This document shows positions 18,130 to 28,500 of a stretch of DNA of 64,000 nt, piece by piece. Position numbers and translations under genes: made by a program. The notes below the pieces were generated by a model. The model saw nothing but the letters and a program-made list of their open reading frames with translations, made no database searches and had not been told where the DNA came from. The stretch is taken from NCBI RefSeq assembly GCF_005796205.1, contig NZ_VAHN01000002.1, positions 310,001-374,000 of the forward strand, in the 5' to 3' direction. The DNA is from Pseudarthrobacter sp. NamE2. Its GTDB lineage: Bacteria; Actinomycetota; Actinomycetes; Actinomycetales; Micrococcaceae. How positions within the stretch are numbered: the stretch's first letter is position 1; the number at the start of each line of letters is the position of its first letter.

Positions 18130-20868
18130 GTGGCATCACTTATCGAAAAACTACTCCGTACGGGTGACAAAAAAACCCTGCGGCAACTGCGGAACTATGC
18201 CGACTCCATCAATGCGCTCGAAGACTCCTTCAAGACCTTTACCGATGCCGAACTTCGGGAAGAAACGGACCGGCTCCGCAAACGGCACCAGGACGGCGAA
18301 AAACTCGACGACCTCCTCCCGGAAGCCTTCGCCGCGGTGCGCGAGGCCTCGTCGCGGACCCTGGGGATGCGCCACTTCGACGTCCAGTTGATGGGCGGCG
18401 CGGCCCTCCACCTCGGCAACATTGCCGAAATGAAGACTGGTGAAGGCAAGACTCTGGTGGCAACCGCTCCCGCCTACCTGAACGCCCTCACCGGCAAAGG
18501 TGTCCATGTGGTCACCGTCAACGACTACCTCGCCGAATACCAGTCCGACCTCATGGGCCGTGTGTACCGGTTCCTCGGCCTGACCAGTGGCTGCATCCTC
18601 TCCAACCAGGATCCTGCAATGCGGCGCCAGCAATATGCGGCCGATATCACCTACGGAACCAACAACGAGTTCGGTTTCGACTACCTCCGCGACAACATGG
18701 CCTGGGACCGTAACGAACTGGTCCAGCGCGGGCACAACTTCGCGATCGTCGACGAGGTCGACTCCATCCTCATCGACGAAGCCCGCACGCCGCTCATTAT
18801 TTCCGGTCCAGCCCAGGGTGACACCAACCGCTGGTACAGCGAGTTCGCCAAGGTGGTCCTGCGGCTCCAGCCGGATAAGGACTACGAGGTTGACGAGAAG
18901 AAGCGCACCGTCGGCGTCCTGGAAAGCGGCATCGAGAAGGTCGAGGACTACCTTGGCATTCAGAACCTGTACGAATCCGCGAACACCCCGCTGATCGGGT
19001 TCCTCAATAACGCCATCAAGGCCAAGGAGCTGTTCAAGCGGGACAAGGACTACGTCATCCTTGACGGCGAAGTCCTGATTGTGGACGAGCACACCGGACG
19101 TATCCTCGCCGGCCGCCGCTACAACGAGGGCATGCACCAGGCGATCGAGGCCAAGGAAGGCGTCGAGATCAAGGCCGAGAACCAGACACTGGCCACGGTG
19201 ACGCTCCAGAACTACTTCCGCATGTACGCCAAGCTTTCGGGCATGACCGGCACCGCCGAAACTGAAGCTGCCGAGTTTATGAGCACGTACAAACTGGGCG
19301 TCGTGCCGATTCCCACCAACCGCGACATGCAGCGGATCGACCAGCCGGACCTGGTGTTCAAGAACGAGACCGTCAAGTTTGACGCCGTCGTCCGGGACAT
19401 CGCCGAACGCCACGAAAAGGGCCAGCCCGTCCTGGTGGGCACCACCAGCGTGGAGAAGAGCGAGTACCTTTCACGGCTGCTGGCCAAGGAAGGCATCCGG
19501 CACGAAGTGTTGAACGCCAAGAACCACGCCCGTGAAGCTGCGATTGTTGCCCAGGCCGGCCGGAAGGGCGCCGTCACCGTGGCCACCAACATGGCTGGCC
19601 GCGGAACCGACATCATGCTGGGTGGCAACGCCGAGTTCACAGCTGTTGCCGAACTTGCCAAGCGCGGCCTTGACCCGGAGGAGAACTCCGAGGAGTACGA
19701 GTCCGCGTGGCCTGCCGCCCTCGAGGCAGCCAAGCAGTCGGTCAAGGACGAGCATGAGGAAGTCCTGAACCTGGGTGGCCTCTACGTCCTGGGTACGGAG
19801 CGGCATGAATCCCGCCGCATCGATAACCAGCTACGCGGCCGTTCCGGCCGCCAGGGTGACCCCGGTGAGTCCCGGTTCTACCTGTCGCTGACGGACGACC
19901 TGATGCGGCTGTTCAACTCCGGTGCCGCCGAGCGACTCATGAACAGCTCAGTCCCGGATGACCTCGCGTTGGAATCCAAGCTCGTTTCGCGGGCCATCGC
20001 CTCCGCCCAGGGGCAGGTGGAGGGGCGCAATGCCGAGCAGCGCAAGAACGTCCTGAAGTACGACGACGTCTTGAACCGCCAGCGCGAGGCCATCTACAGC
20101 GACAGGCGGCGGATCCTAGAAGGTGACGACCTGCACGAGAAAGTGCAGTTCTTTATCGAGGACACCATCACCGCCCTGATCGATGACGCCACAGCCGAGG
20201 GCACCGGCGACGATTGGGACTTCCACCAGTTGTGGACCAATCTCAAGACGCTGTATCCCGTGAGCGTCACGGCCGAGGACATCATCGAGGAAGCCGGCGG
20301 CAAGTCCCGGCTCACTGTCGAGTTCCTCAAGGAGGAACTGCTGTCTGACGCCCGCCTGGTGTACCAGGCCAGGGAGGAAGCCATCGGCCCGGAAAGCATG
20401 CGCGAGCTGGAGCGCCGCGTGATCCTGTCGGTCATTGGCCGCAAGTGGCAGGAACACCTCTACGAAATGGACTACCTCAAGGAAGGTATTGGCCTGCGGG
20501 CCATGGCCCAGCGCGACCCGCTGGTGGAGTACCAGCGGGAAGGCTTCGCCCTGTTCCAGAGCATGATGGAAGCCATCCGCGAGGAAAGTGTCGGGTTCCT
20601 GTACAACCTCGAAGTGGAAGTCACGCCGGCCCAGGATGTGGTGGTACCGGACGCTTCCGGCGGGCACACCGAGCACTTGGAACCGCAGGTTAGAGCGGCC
20701 GGCCTGGAAGCTCCGGAGAAGCCGGCACAGCTGCAGTACACCGCGCCCAGCGAAACCGGCGGGACCCAGACGAAGGTGGAGACCCGCTCTTCCGGGCGAT
20801 CCGGAAATCCGGCCAAGGCCGCCGCCCAGGACGCGGCCCGGCGCCCGGCGAAAAAGAAAAAGCGCTGA
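18130..20868 (+). CDS. secA: Preprotein translocase motor SecA
   Basis: SecA drives proteins through SecYEG by ATP hydrolysis. The 912-residue protein has Walker A in MKTGEGKT (about residues 102-109), the [16 protein letters not shown]alker B region, the preprotein crosslinking domain, [14 protein letters not shown] and [25 protein letters not shown] 18130 gives the normal N-terminus ([19 protein letters not shown]). The C-terminus is a low-complexity, Lys-rich tail (AKKKKR) without the zinc-binding Cys motif used for SecB contact, as in other actinobacterial SecA1 proteins. Confidence 0.98.
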   Translation: MASLIEKLLRTGDKKTLRQLRNYADSINALEDSFKTFTDAELREETDRLRKRHQDGEKLDDLLPEAFAAVREASSRTLGMRHFDVQLMGGAALHLGNIAEMKTGEGKTLVATAPAYLNALTGKGVHVVTVNDYLAEYQSDLMGRVYRFLGLTSGCILSNQDPAMRRQQYAADITYGTNNEFGFDYLRDNMAWDRNELVQRGHNFAIVDEVDSILIDEARTPLIISGPAQGDTNRWYSEFAKVVLRLQPDKDYEVDEKKRTVGVLESGIEKVEDYLGIQNLYESANTPLIGFLNNAIKAKELFKRDKDYVILDGEVLIVDEHTGRILAGRRYNEGMHQAIEAKEGVEIKAENQTLATVTLQNYFRMYAKLSGMTGTAETEAAEFMSTYKLGVVPIPTNRDMQRIDQPDLVFKNETVKFDAVVRDIAERHEKGQPVLVGTTSVEKSEYLSRLLAKEGIRHEVLNAKNHAREAAIVAQAGRKGAVTVATNMAGRGTDIMLGGNAEFTAVAELAKRGLDPEENSEEYESAWPAALEAAKQSVKDEHEEVLNLGGLYVLGTERHESRRIDNQLRGRSGRQGDPGESRFYLSLTDDLMRLFNSGAAERLMNSSVPDDLALESKLVSRAIASAQGQVEGRNAEQRKNVLKYDDVLNRQREAIYSDRRRILEGDDLHEKVQFFIEDTITALIDDATAEGTGDDWDFHQLWTNLKTLYPVSVTAEDIIEEAGGKSRLTVEFLKEELLSDARLVYQAREEAIGPESMRELERRVILSVIGRKWQEHLYEMDYLKEGIGLRAMAQRDPLVEYQREGFALFQSMMEAIREESVGFLYNLEVEVTPAQDVVVPDASGGHTEHLEPQVRAAGLEAPEKPAQLQYTAPSETGGTQTKVETRSSGRSGNPAKAAAQDAARRPAKKKKR

Positions 20869-20874
20869 CGGGGC

Positions 20875-20937
20875 GGCTGGCAAGACTGCCAGCCAGCTGC
20901 AGGCAGGTCCGGACCGCGGTTCGGACCTGTCTGTTTT
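20875..20937. terminator. Two-hairpin terminator between secA and the convergent gene
   Basis: GGCTGGCA (20875-20882) pairs exactly with TGCCAGCC (20887-20894) across an AGAC loop. A second stem pairs CAGGTCCG (20904-20911) with CGGACCTG (20922-20929), followed by TCTGTTTTCC. It lies between the convergent secA and Rv3235-like genes and suits rho-independent termination of secA. Confidence 0.7.
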
Positions 20938-20943
20938 CCATAG

Positions 20944-21453
20944 TCAGCCGATGACAAGTTCGGTTACCCGCCAAACCTGCTTGGCGCGTTCCAGGCGGAC
21001 TGCGACGGCACGGGCACGGATGTCATCAATCACCACCGCGCTGGCTTCGAAGATGCCGTCAGCCACTTCGCAGACCCGGACCGAGCGCACGGTCGAATTC
21101 CGGTGCAGCCGTGCCAATACTGGGTTGCCTGTCCGGACGAACTCCCGCCTGATCAGAGCTGCGCGGTGCTGCAGATTGGCCAGGGACCGGGGATCCAACC
21201 GGCGCGCGAGCTGATGTACGGGGCGGATCCCGGCCAGAACCTCCATCGCAGCCTGGATGGTGCCGCGTATGATGGCGCGCACTTCCGCGTCCGGATCCGC
21301 AGACCTCAGGACGGGTGGACGGGCGATCCCTGCAATGCCGCTTCGAGGCTGCTCCGGCTGCCGTTGCCGCCCTTCCTGACCGGCCGCCCGGAGTGTTCCT
21401 GGTGTAGTGGATGTTCGCCCTTGGGCAGCGCGGATCGGCGTAACTGCGGACAT
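20944..21453 (-). CDS. Rv3235-family protein
   Basis: Starting at ATG 21453, with GAGGGG a few bases upstream, this is a 169-residue protein. It has a flexible N-terminal half rich in Gln, Arg and Pro and a conserved C-terminal half: VLAGIRPVHQLARRLDPRSLANL, then VRSVRVCEVADGIFEASAVV and RAVAVRLER. That pattern matches the actinobacterial Rv3235 family of unknown function. Longer readings upstream run into the LysM gene and are unlikely. It is downstream of the LysM gene on the minus strand with a 70-bp gap. Confidence 0.78.
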   Translation of the reverse strand: MSAVTPIRAAQGRTSTTPGTLRAAGQEGRQRQPEQPRSGIAGIARPPVLRSADPDAEVRAIIRGTIQAAMEVLAGIRPVHQLARRLDPRSLANLQHRAALIRREFVRTGNPVLARLHRNSTVRSVRVCEVADGIFEASAVVIDDIRARAVAVRLERAKQVWRVTELVIG

Positions 21454-21523
21454 TGTTTTCCCCTCATTTTGTTCTTTGAGTTGGTCCCGGCCGGCCCAGT
21501 GCCTGCCAGTTTGGAGTTTGGAG

Positions 21524-22486
21524 CTATGCAGTTGCCGGCGGCAGCAGAACTTGTCCCGGGAGCAAGGTGTCCGGATCCGGGCCGATGACGGACTTGTTGG
21601 CTTCGTACCATCGCGGCCATTCGAGCGCGATGTCCACATCGGACGCCCCCGGCCCCAAGTAACCCGACACAATGTCCCACAGGCTGTCCCCGGACAGGAC
21701 AGCCACCCCACCGTTCCCCTCGCCAACCGGCTGCTGGGCCTGGAGAGCATCGCGGGCGGCAGGTGCGGCAAGCAATCCGGGGTCGACAACGGGAGCGGAC
21801 GGCTGCCAGCCGGGATTGAAGGATGACGGAGGAGCCGAGGGTGAGTAGGAACCTGCTTCGGGTACCGGGACACCGTCCTGGCCACTGGGTGACGCGGCCG
21901 ACGCTGGATCCGGGCCCGCGGCTGCCATTTCCGCGTAGCCGCTGGCACCTGCACCCGGAGTTTGACTGGCGCTTCCTGGTTGCACAGACACCGTTGGGTC
22001 GGGTGTGGCTGGTGCACTAAGTCCGCCGTCACTTCGGACGGGCTGTGCACCTTCCGGGATTGCCGGGACCGTTGCTTCCTGCCCCTGTGTGGGTCCCCAT
22101 GCAGGCCCCGGCACCGGAACCGCGGCATGGGCGGCAGCACCGGACAGCAGCTGGAAGGACACGGCCGCAAGCACCAAACGCTGCATAAAGGCAGGGGACA
22201 CTTTGCGCGTCGCCCGGGCAGCCCCTGCCTTCCCGATCCGCTCGAGGACAAGGGCACCTGCTGCGCAGCTGAAGGCTACACACCACCACAGCACCAGGAC
22301 TGCCCCGGAAACGGCTGCTGCGGTTCCCAAGAGCTGCTCGATAGTGAGAGCCCGGTTTCCCGCCAGGGAAGCCTGCCACTGCCCGGCCAGTCCGGCGCCA
22401 CTCAGGAAAAGCAGGGTTCCCAAAAGCAACAGGCCGACTGCCATTGCGGCGTCAGCCCGTCCCCGGTTTGCGTCCAGCGTTGTCAT
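21524..22486 (-). CDS. LysM-type membrane-anchored protein
   Basis: The 320-residue protein has two N-terminal membrane helices (about 13-33 and 52-82), then a further hydrophobic segment near 103-122, a long Pro/Ala/Ser/Gly-rich linker, and a C-terminal LysM-like module with VLSGDSLWDIVSGYLGPG and PDTLLPGQVLLPP. LysM modules bind peptidoglycan or chitin-like glycans. It starts at ATG 22486 with AGAGGA upstream. Together with the Rv3235-like gene it forms a small minus-strand unit. Confidence 0.82.
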   Translation of the reverse strand: MTTLDANRGRADAAMAVGLLLLGTLLFLSGAGLAGQWQASLAGNRALTIEQLLGTAAAVSGAVLVLWWCVAFSCAAGALVLERIGKAGAARATRKVSPAFMQRLVLAAVSFQLLSGAAAHAAVPVPGPAWGPTQGQEATVPAIPEGAQPVRSDGGLSAPATPDPTVSVQPGSASQTPGAGASGYAEMAAAGPDPASAASPSGQDGVPVPEAGSYSPSAPPSSFNPGWQPSAPVVDPGLLAAPAARDALQAQQPVGEGNGGVAVLSGDSLWDIVSGYLGPGASDVDIALEWPRWYEANKSVIGPDPDTLLPGQVLLPPATA

Positions 22487-22490
22487 CCGA

Positions 22491-22540
22491 TTCCTCTTTG
22501 ATGCACTTTGATGCAGTTTGCTCCTGTCTGCTTCAGTTTG
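22491..22540. repeat. Five 10-bp phased units upstream of the LysM gene
   Basis: Consecutive 10-mers read TTCCTCTTTG, ATGCACTTTG, ATGCAGTTTG, CTCCTGTCTG and CTTCAGTTTG. The middle pair differs by one base, and all end in a TTTG- or CTG-like block. The first unit overlaps the ribosome binding site of the minus-strand LysM gene. Helical-turn phasing suggests cooperative binding of a small DNA-binding protein, but no regulator is proven. Confidence 0.4.
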
Positions 22541-22626
22541 ACCGCAGACCTTTCTATTTGTCTAGACACTGGAGGAGAAATTTACGTGCATTGACGGTGG
22601 GTGAATGCAGTCCTTAGGCTGACTGG

Positions 22627-23196
22627 ATGCGCTGGGCTGCCCTTTTTGACGATATGGAAAGCCAGTTCGCCGAATCCGGGAGGCTGTCCCTGGAAGCCGA
22701 GGTCAACGAGCGCGCAAGAATCGAGATGGTGGGCGCCGGCTTCGCGGACAGACTGCGGGGCTCCCTGGGTTGCCGCATTGCGGTCCACCTGATGAGCGGC
22801 GATACCATCCACGGGGTGGTGAGCTATGCCGGGGCTGACGCGCTGGTGCTGGATGAAGACCCGCACCAGGTTCTGGTTCCCTATACGGCTGCGGCACGGT
22901 TCGTAGGCCTGGGAAGGTCGTTGCGCGCAGAACCTTCACAGGTGCGGCGGGGGCTGGGGCTGGGGAACGCATTGCGGGCCCTTGCCAGGGACCGGGCCGA
23001 ACTGACGGTAACCCTCGGAAGCAGCGCGGGCAACCAGCGGATGGAAGGGGTCATTGACAGAGTGGGAAAGGACTATCTGGACCTTGCCGCCGTCACGCCC
23101 GGCGAGGCGCGCCGCAGCGGCCACGTCAGCCACGTTTCCACTATTCCTTTTACGGCACTGCTCGCCATCCGGGCGCGGCTGGCGAGGGACCTATAG
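22627..23196 (+). CDS. Conserved hypothetical protein with two Sm-like repeats (tentative)
   Basis: I do not recognise a named family. The 189-residue protein has two beta-rich stretches that look alike: residues about 48-98 (IAVHLMSGDTIHGVVSYAGADALVLDEDPHQVLVPYTAAARF) and about 118-178 (AELTVTLGSS, MEGVIDRVGKDYLDLAAV, STIPFTALLAIR). Each has the strand pattern of Sm-like or RNA/metabolite-binding barrels, but this is inference. There is no signal peptide and no membrane helix. It sits between the LysM gene and a small HTH gene, both on the opposite strand. Confidence 0.6.
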   Translation: MRWAALFDDMESQFAESGRLSLEAEVNERARIEMVGAGFADRLRGSLGCRIAVHLMSGDTIHGVVSYAGADALVLDEDPHQVLVPYTAAARFVGLGRSLRAEPSQVRRGLGLGNALRALARDRAELTVTLGSSAGNQRMEGVIDRVGKDYLDLAAVTPGEARRSGHVSHVSTIPFTALLAIRARLARDL

Positions 23197-23220
23197 CAGC
23201 GGCTTTATGAAGGGGCCGGA

Positions 23221-23439
23221 TCACATCGACTTCGAGGACTTGGATTCCTGGATCATCCGGCTGGCCTCGGCGTACCGTTCCTCGATGTATTGCTCAAGCA
23301 TCTTTTCTTCAACCCGCCACTGGCCGCGGCCGCCCACCTGGATGGCCTTCAGTTCTCCGCTTCGAACCAGTGCATAAGCGGCCGGCGAATTGATCTGAAG
23401 TTGCTCGGCGACGTCCGCCAGAGTCAGGAACCTGGGCAT
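23221..23439 (-). CDS. Small MerR/excisionase-type HTH protein
   Basis: The 72-residue protein is almost wholly one winged helix-turn-helix: PRFLTLADVAEQLQINSPAAYALVRSG, then KAIQVGGRGQWRV, a typical HTH_17 wing, and an acidic helical tail EQYIEERYAEASRM. It may be a BldC-like DNA-binding protein, although its sequence is closer to excisionase-type regulators. ATG 23439 is chosen; ATG 23454 is possible. It ends 24 bp from a convergent gene and is divergent from cpaB across about 150 bp. Confidence 0.75.
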   Translation of the reverse strand: MPRFLTLADVAEQLQINSPAAYALVRSGELKAIQVGGRGQWRVEEKMLEQYIEERYAEASRMIQESKSSKSM

Positions 23440-23586
23440 GCATCCATTTTGCATCACAAGACCGGGTTTGCTGTCGTTATCCACAGATTGGCCCCATTTG
23501 CGTCCATGACTTTCGTTCCGGCGCCCTTGCCGTAACAATGAGGTGTCCGGCCAACTGGGGGCGCCGGCTATCACGGGAGAAACGGC

Positions 23587-24231
23587 ATGGTTCCTGATCC
23601 TACTGCCACCGCTGCACGCCTGAGGCGCCCGTCCTGGAAAGACCCCCGCCTGCTGCTGGGCGTCCTCCTGGTGCTGGTGTCGGTGGCAGGCGTTGTTTTC
23701 CTCGTCAACAGCGCGGATCGGACCACCGAGGTTTATGCGGCCAGGGATGCGATCGCGGTGGGTGAAGCGTTGACACCGGAAAACGTCGTGCGGGCAAAAG
23801 TTCGGCTTGGCGAGACGGAGCAGCACTACATTCCTGTTGCAGCAGGCCTTCCGGAGGGCGTTGTTGCCGTGCAGCGGATTGGCAAGGACCAGCTTGTTCC
23901 CCGGGCAAGCCTTGGGGAAGTGGACGAGCTGGACCGTAAGCCGGTGGCCCTCGCCATCGACCAGGCGCTTCCGTCGCAGGCGGTGGAGGGCGCCAGGGTC
24001 GACGTTTGGGTGGCCCAGCCCGATGCAAAGAATGGGTTCAGTGAGCCAAAGCTCCTCCTTCCCGGCGCCGAGATCGCAGAGGTGGCCGAAGGCTCCACCG
24101 CCCTGGGGTCCACCAAGACCACGATCCTCATGGTCCTTGTCGAGGATGACCGGATGCCGGCCCTGCTCGGAGCGCAGGCCAATGACGCAAAGATCTCTGT
24201 TGTGTGGAATCCGGGCGGCGGAACCCGATGA
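23587..24231 (+). CDS. CpaB/RcpC-like SAF-domain protein
   Basis: The 214-residue protein has a cytosolic N-terminus, one membrane helix near residues 20-40 (LLLGVLLVLVSVAGVVFLV), and an outside SAF domain with DAIAVGEALTPENVV and VAVQRIGKDQLVPRASL. SAF domains of this type occur in the CpaB/RcpC protein of Flp/Tad pilus systems. The stop overlaps the start of the ATPase gene (ATGA), so the two form a unit. No pilin, CpaF, TadB or TadC gene lies in this window. Confidence 0.75.
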   Translation: MVPDPTATAARLRRPSWKDPRLLLGVLLVLVSVAGVVFLVNSADRTTEVYAARDAIAVGEALTPENVVRAKVRLGETEQHYIPVAAGLPEGVVAVQRIGKDQLVPRASLGEVDELDRKPVALAIDQALPSQAVEGARVDVWVAQPDAKNGFSEPKLLLPGAEIAEVAEGSTALGSTKTTILMVLVEDDRMPALLGAQANDAKISVVWNPGGGTR

Positions 24232-25532
24232 GCATCCCGGTCGTTACCGTCGGCCAGAGCCGTGATGATCTGGTGGGCGGACTGGAACGCCTGCACGGCC
24301 CTGTAACGGTTGTCAGACGGTGCGCCGAACTGCCGGAACTCCTCGCCGCATGCCAGAGCGGACTTGCCCGGGCTGCCGTCATCGCTGAGGGATCGGAGGG
24401 GCTCACCGCATCGCTGGTAGACAGGCTGGGAGCGGTGGGAGTCGCGATCATCGCGCTGACTGACAACGAGGATGAAGCGGCCAGGCTTCGGAAGATCGGA
24501 GTGGCTTCCGCGCTGACGGCGGTGGACTCCGCCGAGCTGTCAGCCTGCATTGCGGACGCGGTGGACCAATTGACCGGAGCCGGGGCACATGGGCCGGGCC
24601 GGAGTTCGCTGGCAGATACCGGCGCGGCACTGAAGGTCACACCGGCAGAACCGCCGTCTCCAGAGACGCCGGGTGCGGGACGGATCATCGCTGTCTGGGG
24701 GCCGGCAGGGGCTCCGGGCCGCACTACCATTGCTGCCAACATCGCCGGGGAGATGGCGGCGGACGGCAAGAAAGTACTCCTTGTGGATGCGGACAGTTAC
24801 GGGGCAAGCATCGCCGCCGTGCTGGGCCTGATGGATGAATCGGCGGGGCTGGCGCAGGCATGCAGGCAGGCGGACCAGGGAACCCTCGATGCTGCCGCTC
24901 TGGCCAGGATTGCCACTCCCGTGGCCACCACGTCCGGAACCTTTCGAGTCCTGACCGGCATAACCCGGCCGGACCGGTGGACCGAGCTTCGCGCGCCGGC
25001 CCTTGCCCTGGTCCTGGAACGGGCCCGCCAATACGCCGACGTCGTGGTGGTCGACACCGGGTTTTGCCTCGAAGCTGACGAGGAGTTGAGCTTTGACACC
25101 ATGGCTCCCCGCCGCAACGCAGCCACGTTGCGGCCGCTCGAGCTGGCGGACACCGTCTTTGCCGTGGGTGCCGCCGACCCCGTCGGAGTACCGCGGCTCG
25201 TACGCGGCCTCGCGGAACTTGAAGCTGCTGTGCCGCAGGCGTCCCCCACCGTTGTTATGAACAAAGTTCGGGCCTCCTCAGTGGGCAGAAGCCCTGAACG
25301 CCAACTGCGGGATGCTTGGGAAAGGTTCGGCCCTGCCTTCGAGCTCAAAAAGTTCCTGCCATATGACCCCGGAGCGGCAGATACGGCATTGCTGGCAGGG
25401 TCGCTCCTCCTTGAAGCTGCTCCTGATTCTGCCCTGCGTCGCGCCGTGCGTGATCTGGTTTGTGCACCTGACCAGCAAAAGTCCAAATCCTCTGTCTTTT
25501 CTTCCACAGCACGGCGCAGGGCAAAGGACTAG
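24228..25532 (+). CDS. CpaE/TadZ-like P-loop protein with a degenerate Walker A motif
   Basis: This 434-residue protein has an N-terminal receiver-like domain (about 1-115) without an obvious phospho-acceptor. A MinD/ParA-type domain follows, with GPAGAPGRTTIAAN at 158-171 and LLVDADSYG near 184-192. The invariant Walker A lysine is replaced by Arg (R165) and the second signature lysine is Ala, so nucleotide hydrolysis may be altered or lost. Similar GxPGR versions occur in actinobacterial relatives. It overlaps the cpaB-like gene and probably localises a cell-envelope complex. Confidence 0.78.
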   Translation: MSIPVVTVGQSRDDLVGGLERLHGPVTVVRRCAELPELLAACQSGLARAAVIAEGSEGLTASLVDRLGAVGVAIIALTDNEDEAARLRKIGVASALTAVDSAELSACIADAVDQLTGAGAHGPGRSSLADTGAALKVTPAEPPSPETPGAGRIIAVWGPAGAPGRTTIAANIAGEMAADGKKVLLVDADSYGASIAAVLGLMDESAGLAQACRQADQGTLDAAALARIATPVATTSGTFRVLTGITRPDRWTELRAPALALVLERARQYADVVVVDTGFCLEADEELSFDTMAPRRNAATLRPLELADTVFAVGAADPVGVPRLVRGLAELEAAVPQASPTVVMNKVRASSVGRSPERQLRDAWERFGPAFELKKFLPYDPGAADTALLAGSLLLEAAPDSALRRAVRDLVCAPDQQKSKSSVFSSTARRRAKD

Positions 25533-25588
25533 GCTCGCCATAAGAGCTGCGACGGGGCAGCAAATACTTGTGATGGAGGCGTGTGTCG

Positions 25589-28500
25589 ATGTCGTCTGGA
25601 TCCAGCGTGGAGGATCAGCCCCTTTCCATGGAAGGCGTGGAAGGCTTCATTGGGGACTACTACCAGCATCTGGCCGAGGAGGACGCGCGGAGCTACCCCC
25701 GCGAGGTGCTCGTGGCGCGGGCGGACAACCATCGTGAGGTCGCCTCAGTACGCCGCCCCGGCCAGGCTAAGACCGCCATCGTGGACGAGGAGGACAGCAG
25801 CGTCGTCTACGTCGTCACGGATGACATGCCTTTCCTGGTCGACTCGGTTAACGCGGAACTGGTCCGCCAGCATGCCGCCATCAAGCTCGTGGTCCACCCG
25901 CTCATTGTCGCCACGCGCAACAAGGAGACCGGGAACCTCGTCAAGGTCAACAGGGTCCCTGCCCATATTGGTATCTCCAGCGGTGATACGGCTGCGATGC
26001 CCAGCGTGTCACACCTGATTGCCCAGGGTGAGGACGCGTCGCACATGGAGTCCTGGATTGCCGTCGAAATCAACCGCATTTCGGAGGATGCGAAAAGCTC
26101 CCTCCTCGAGGGCCTGAACCGGGTGCTCAACGACGTGCGCGCCGCGGTGGAGGACTGGCCCAAAATGCGCCAGAAGGCCCGCCAGATTTCCGAAAGCCTT
26201 GACCAGGTGGCCAACCCTGCGCAGATCGCCGAACTGCGGCAGGCGAAGGATCTCCTGCGCTGGCTTGACGACGGTAATTTCACGTTCCTTGGCTATCGGG
26301 AGTACGACCTCGTTACTGTCGACGGCGAAGACGTCCTTGAACTTCGCGAGGACAGTGGGCTGGGGCTTTTGCGCGCAGCAGCTGACTCGCCGCACATCCA
26401 GCACCTGACGGACACCGGGCGGAAAAAGGCGCGCGAAAAGCGGGCGCTGGTCATCACCAAGGCGAATTCCCGTTCCACCGTCCACCGTTCCGCTTACCTG
26501 GATTACATCGGGGTCAAAAGTTTCGACGCCGCCGGCAACGTCAACGGCGAGCGCCGTTTCATTGGACTCTTCGCCACCAGCGCCTACACCGGATCGGTCC
26601 GCAACATTCCGATCGTCCGGGAGAAAGTGGATGCCGTCCTGCGCAGTGCCGGCTTCCCGCCGGATTCCCACTCCGGCAAGGACCTCCTGGGCATCCTCGA
26701 AACCTACCCCCGCGACGAGCTGTTCCAGATCGAAGTCCCCGACCTGGCCGCTACTGCCATGGGAATCCAGAAGCTGCAGGAGCGCCGGCGGACCCGGCTG
26801 TTCCTGCGGCCTGACATCTACGGCCGGTTCATGTCCGCCGTCGTCTACCTTCCCCGCGACCGGTACACCACCAACGTGCGCCTCCGGATTGAACAGGAGC
26901 TTCGGGAGACGTTCCAGGCAGTGTCCATCGACTACGAGGCACGGATGACGGAATCGGCCCTCGCCCGGTTGTTCTTCCGCATACGCCTGCCGAAGAATGC
27001 CGACGTCAACCACGTCAACACGGCGGAACTGGAGAAGCGGCTGGTCCGGGCCGCCCGCTCCTGGAGTGAAGGAATCGCCGAGGTCCTGCGCGAGGGCCGG
27101 GACGCCGAGGAAGCAAAAGAGCTGGCGGCCATTTGGGCTGAAGCCTTTCCGGCGAGCTACCGGGTGGACTACGAGGTGGAGGACGCCCTTGAGGACATTG
27201 CCCGCTTTGAGAAGTACGGCGCGGCGGCGGAACGGGCTGTGGGCGCCCCGCAGGAACGGCCCGGCGTGCACGTCTACCTTCCGGAGGGTGCCGGGGCGAC
27301 GCTGGAAGAGGACGCCCGGGTCAAGTTGTACATGCTTGAGCCCAAGAGCCTCAGCCAGATCCTGCCCTTCTTCCACAACCTGGGACTGGAGGTCCTGGAC
27401 GAGCGGCCGTTTGAGATTGAAACGGCTGACCGCCGCGACTTCTTCCTGTACGACCTCGGCTTGAAGTACCCGGCCGGAGTGGACCCCGTCTCCACCGGCG
27501 AGCTGCTGGCCGATTCCTTCAGCGCTGCCGTCACCGCCGCTGCGGAATCGGATGCTTTCGACCGGCTGGTCCTGCGCGAATGCCTGCACTGGCGCCAGAT
27601 CACGGTACTCCGGGCGTACGCCCGCTACATGCGCCAGATGGGCAACAGCAATTCCTTCGGCTTCATGGCCGACACCCTGCTGGCCAACCCCGACGTCACG
27701 CGGAACCTCATCGCTCTTTTCACGGCGCGCTTCGATCCTGTACTCACGGAGGAGGAGCGGCTGGACGCGCAGGAGACGGTGCGCCGGGAACTGGACGCGT
27801 CCATCGAGAAGGTGGCAACGCTCGACGCCGACCGCGTCCTTCGCACCTTCGCCAACCTGATCGAGGCCACGCTTCGGACCAACTACTACCAGAACAAGCG
27901 GCACCTGAGCTTCAAACTGGATCCTTCCCGCATCGACGGACTGCCCTTCCCGCGGCCCATGTTTGAGATTTGGGTGTACGCACCCCGTGTTGAGGGTGTT
28001 CACCTCCGTTTCGGCAAGGTGGCCCGCGGCGGGCTGCGCTGGTCCGACCGGCGCGAGGATTTCCGTACCGAGGTCCTGGGCCTCGTCAAAGCACAGACCG
28101 TGAAGAACGCTGTCATCGTGCCCACCGGCGCCAAGGGCGGATTCTTTGCCAAGCACTTGCCGGATCCTTCCGTGGACCGCGCCGCATGGATGGCTGAGGG
28201 AGTCGAGAGCTACAAGACCTTCATCAGCGGCCTGCTCGACCTGACCGACAACCTCGTGACTGAAGGCGACAGCGAAAGGCTCGTGCCGCCGTCGAACGTT
28301 GTCAGGCACGACGACGACGATTCCTACCTTGTGGTCGCGGCTGACAAGGGCACCGCAACGTTCTCAGACATCGCCAACGGCCTGGCGGCGGAGTACGGGT
28401 TCTGGCTTGGTGACGCCTTCGCGTCCGGCGGGTCGGTTGGCTATGACCACAAGGCCATGGGGATCACCGCCCGCGGGGCATGGGAATCCGTGAAGCGGCA

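Noticed and set aside
26009..28309. Long minus-strand open frame inside the NAD-GDH gene
   Set aside because: Long antisense frames are expected opposite high-GC genes. The translation has no family motif and the + strand gene is certain.
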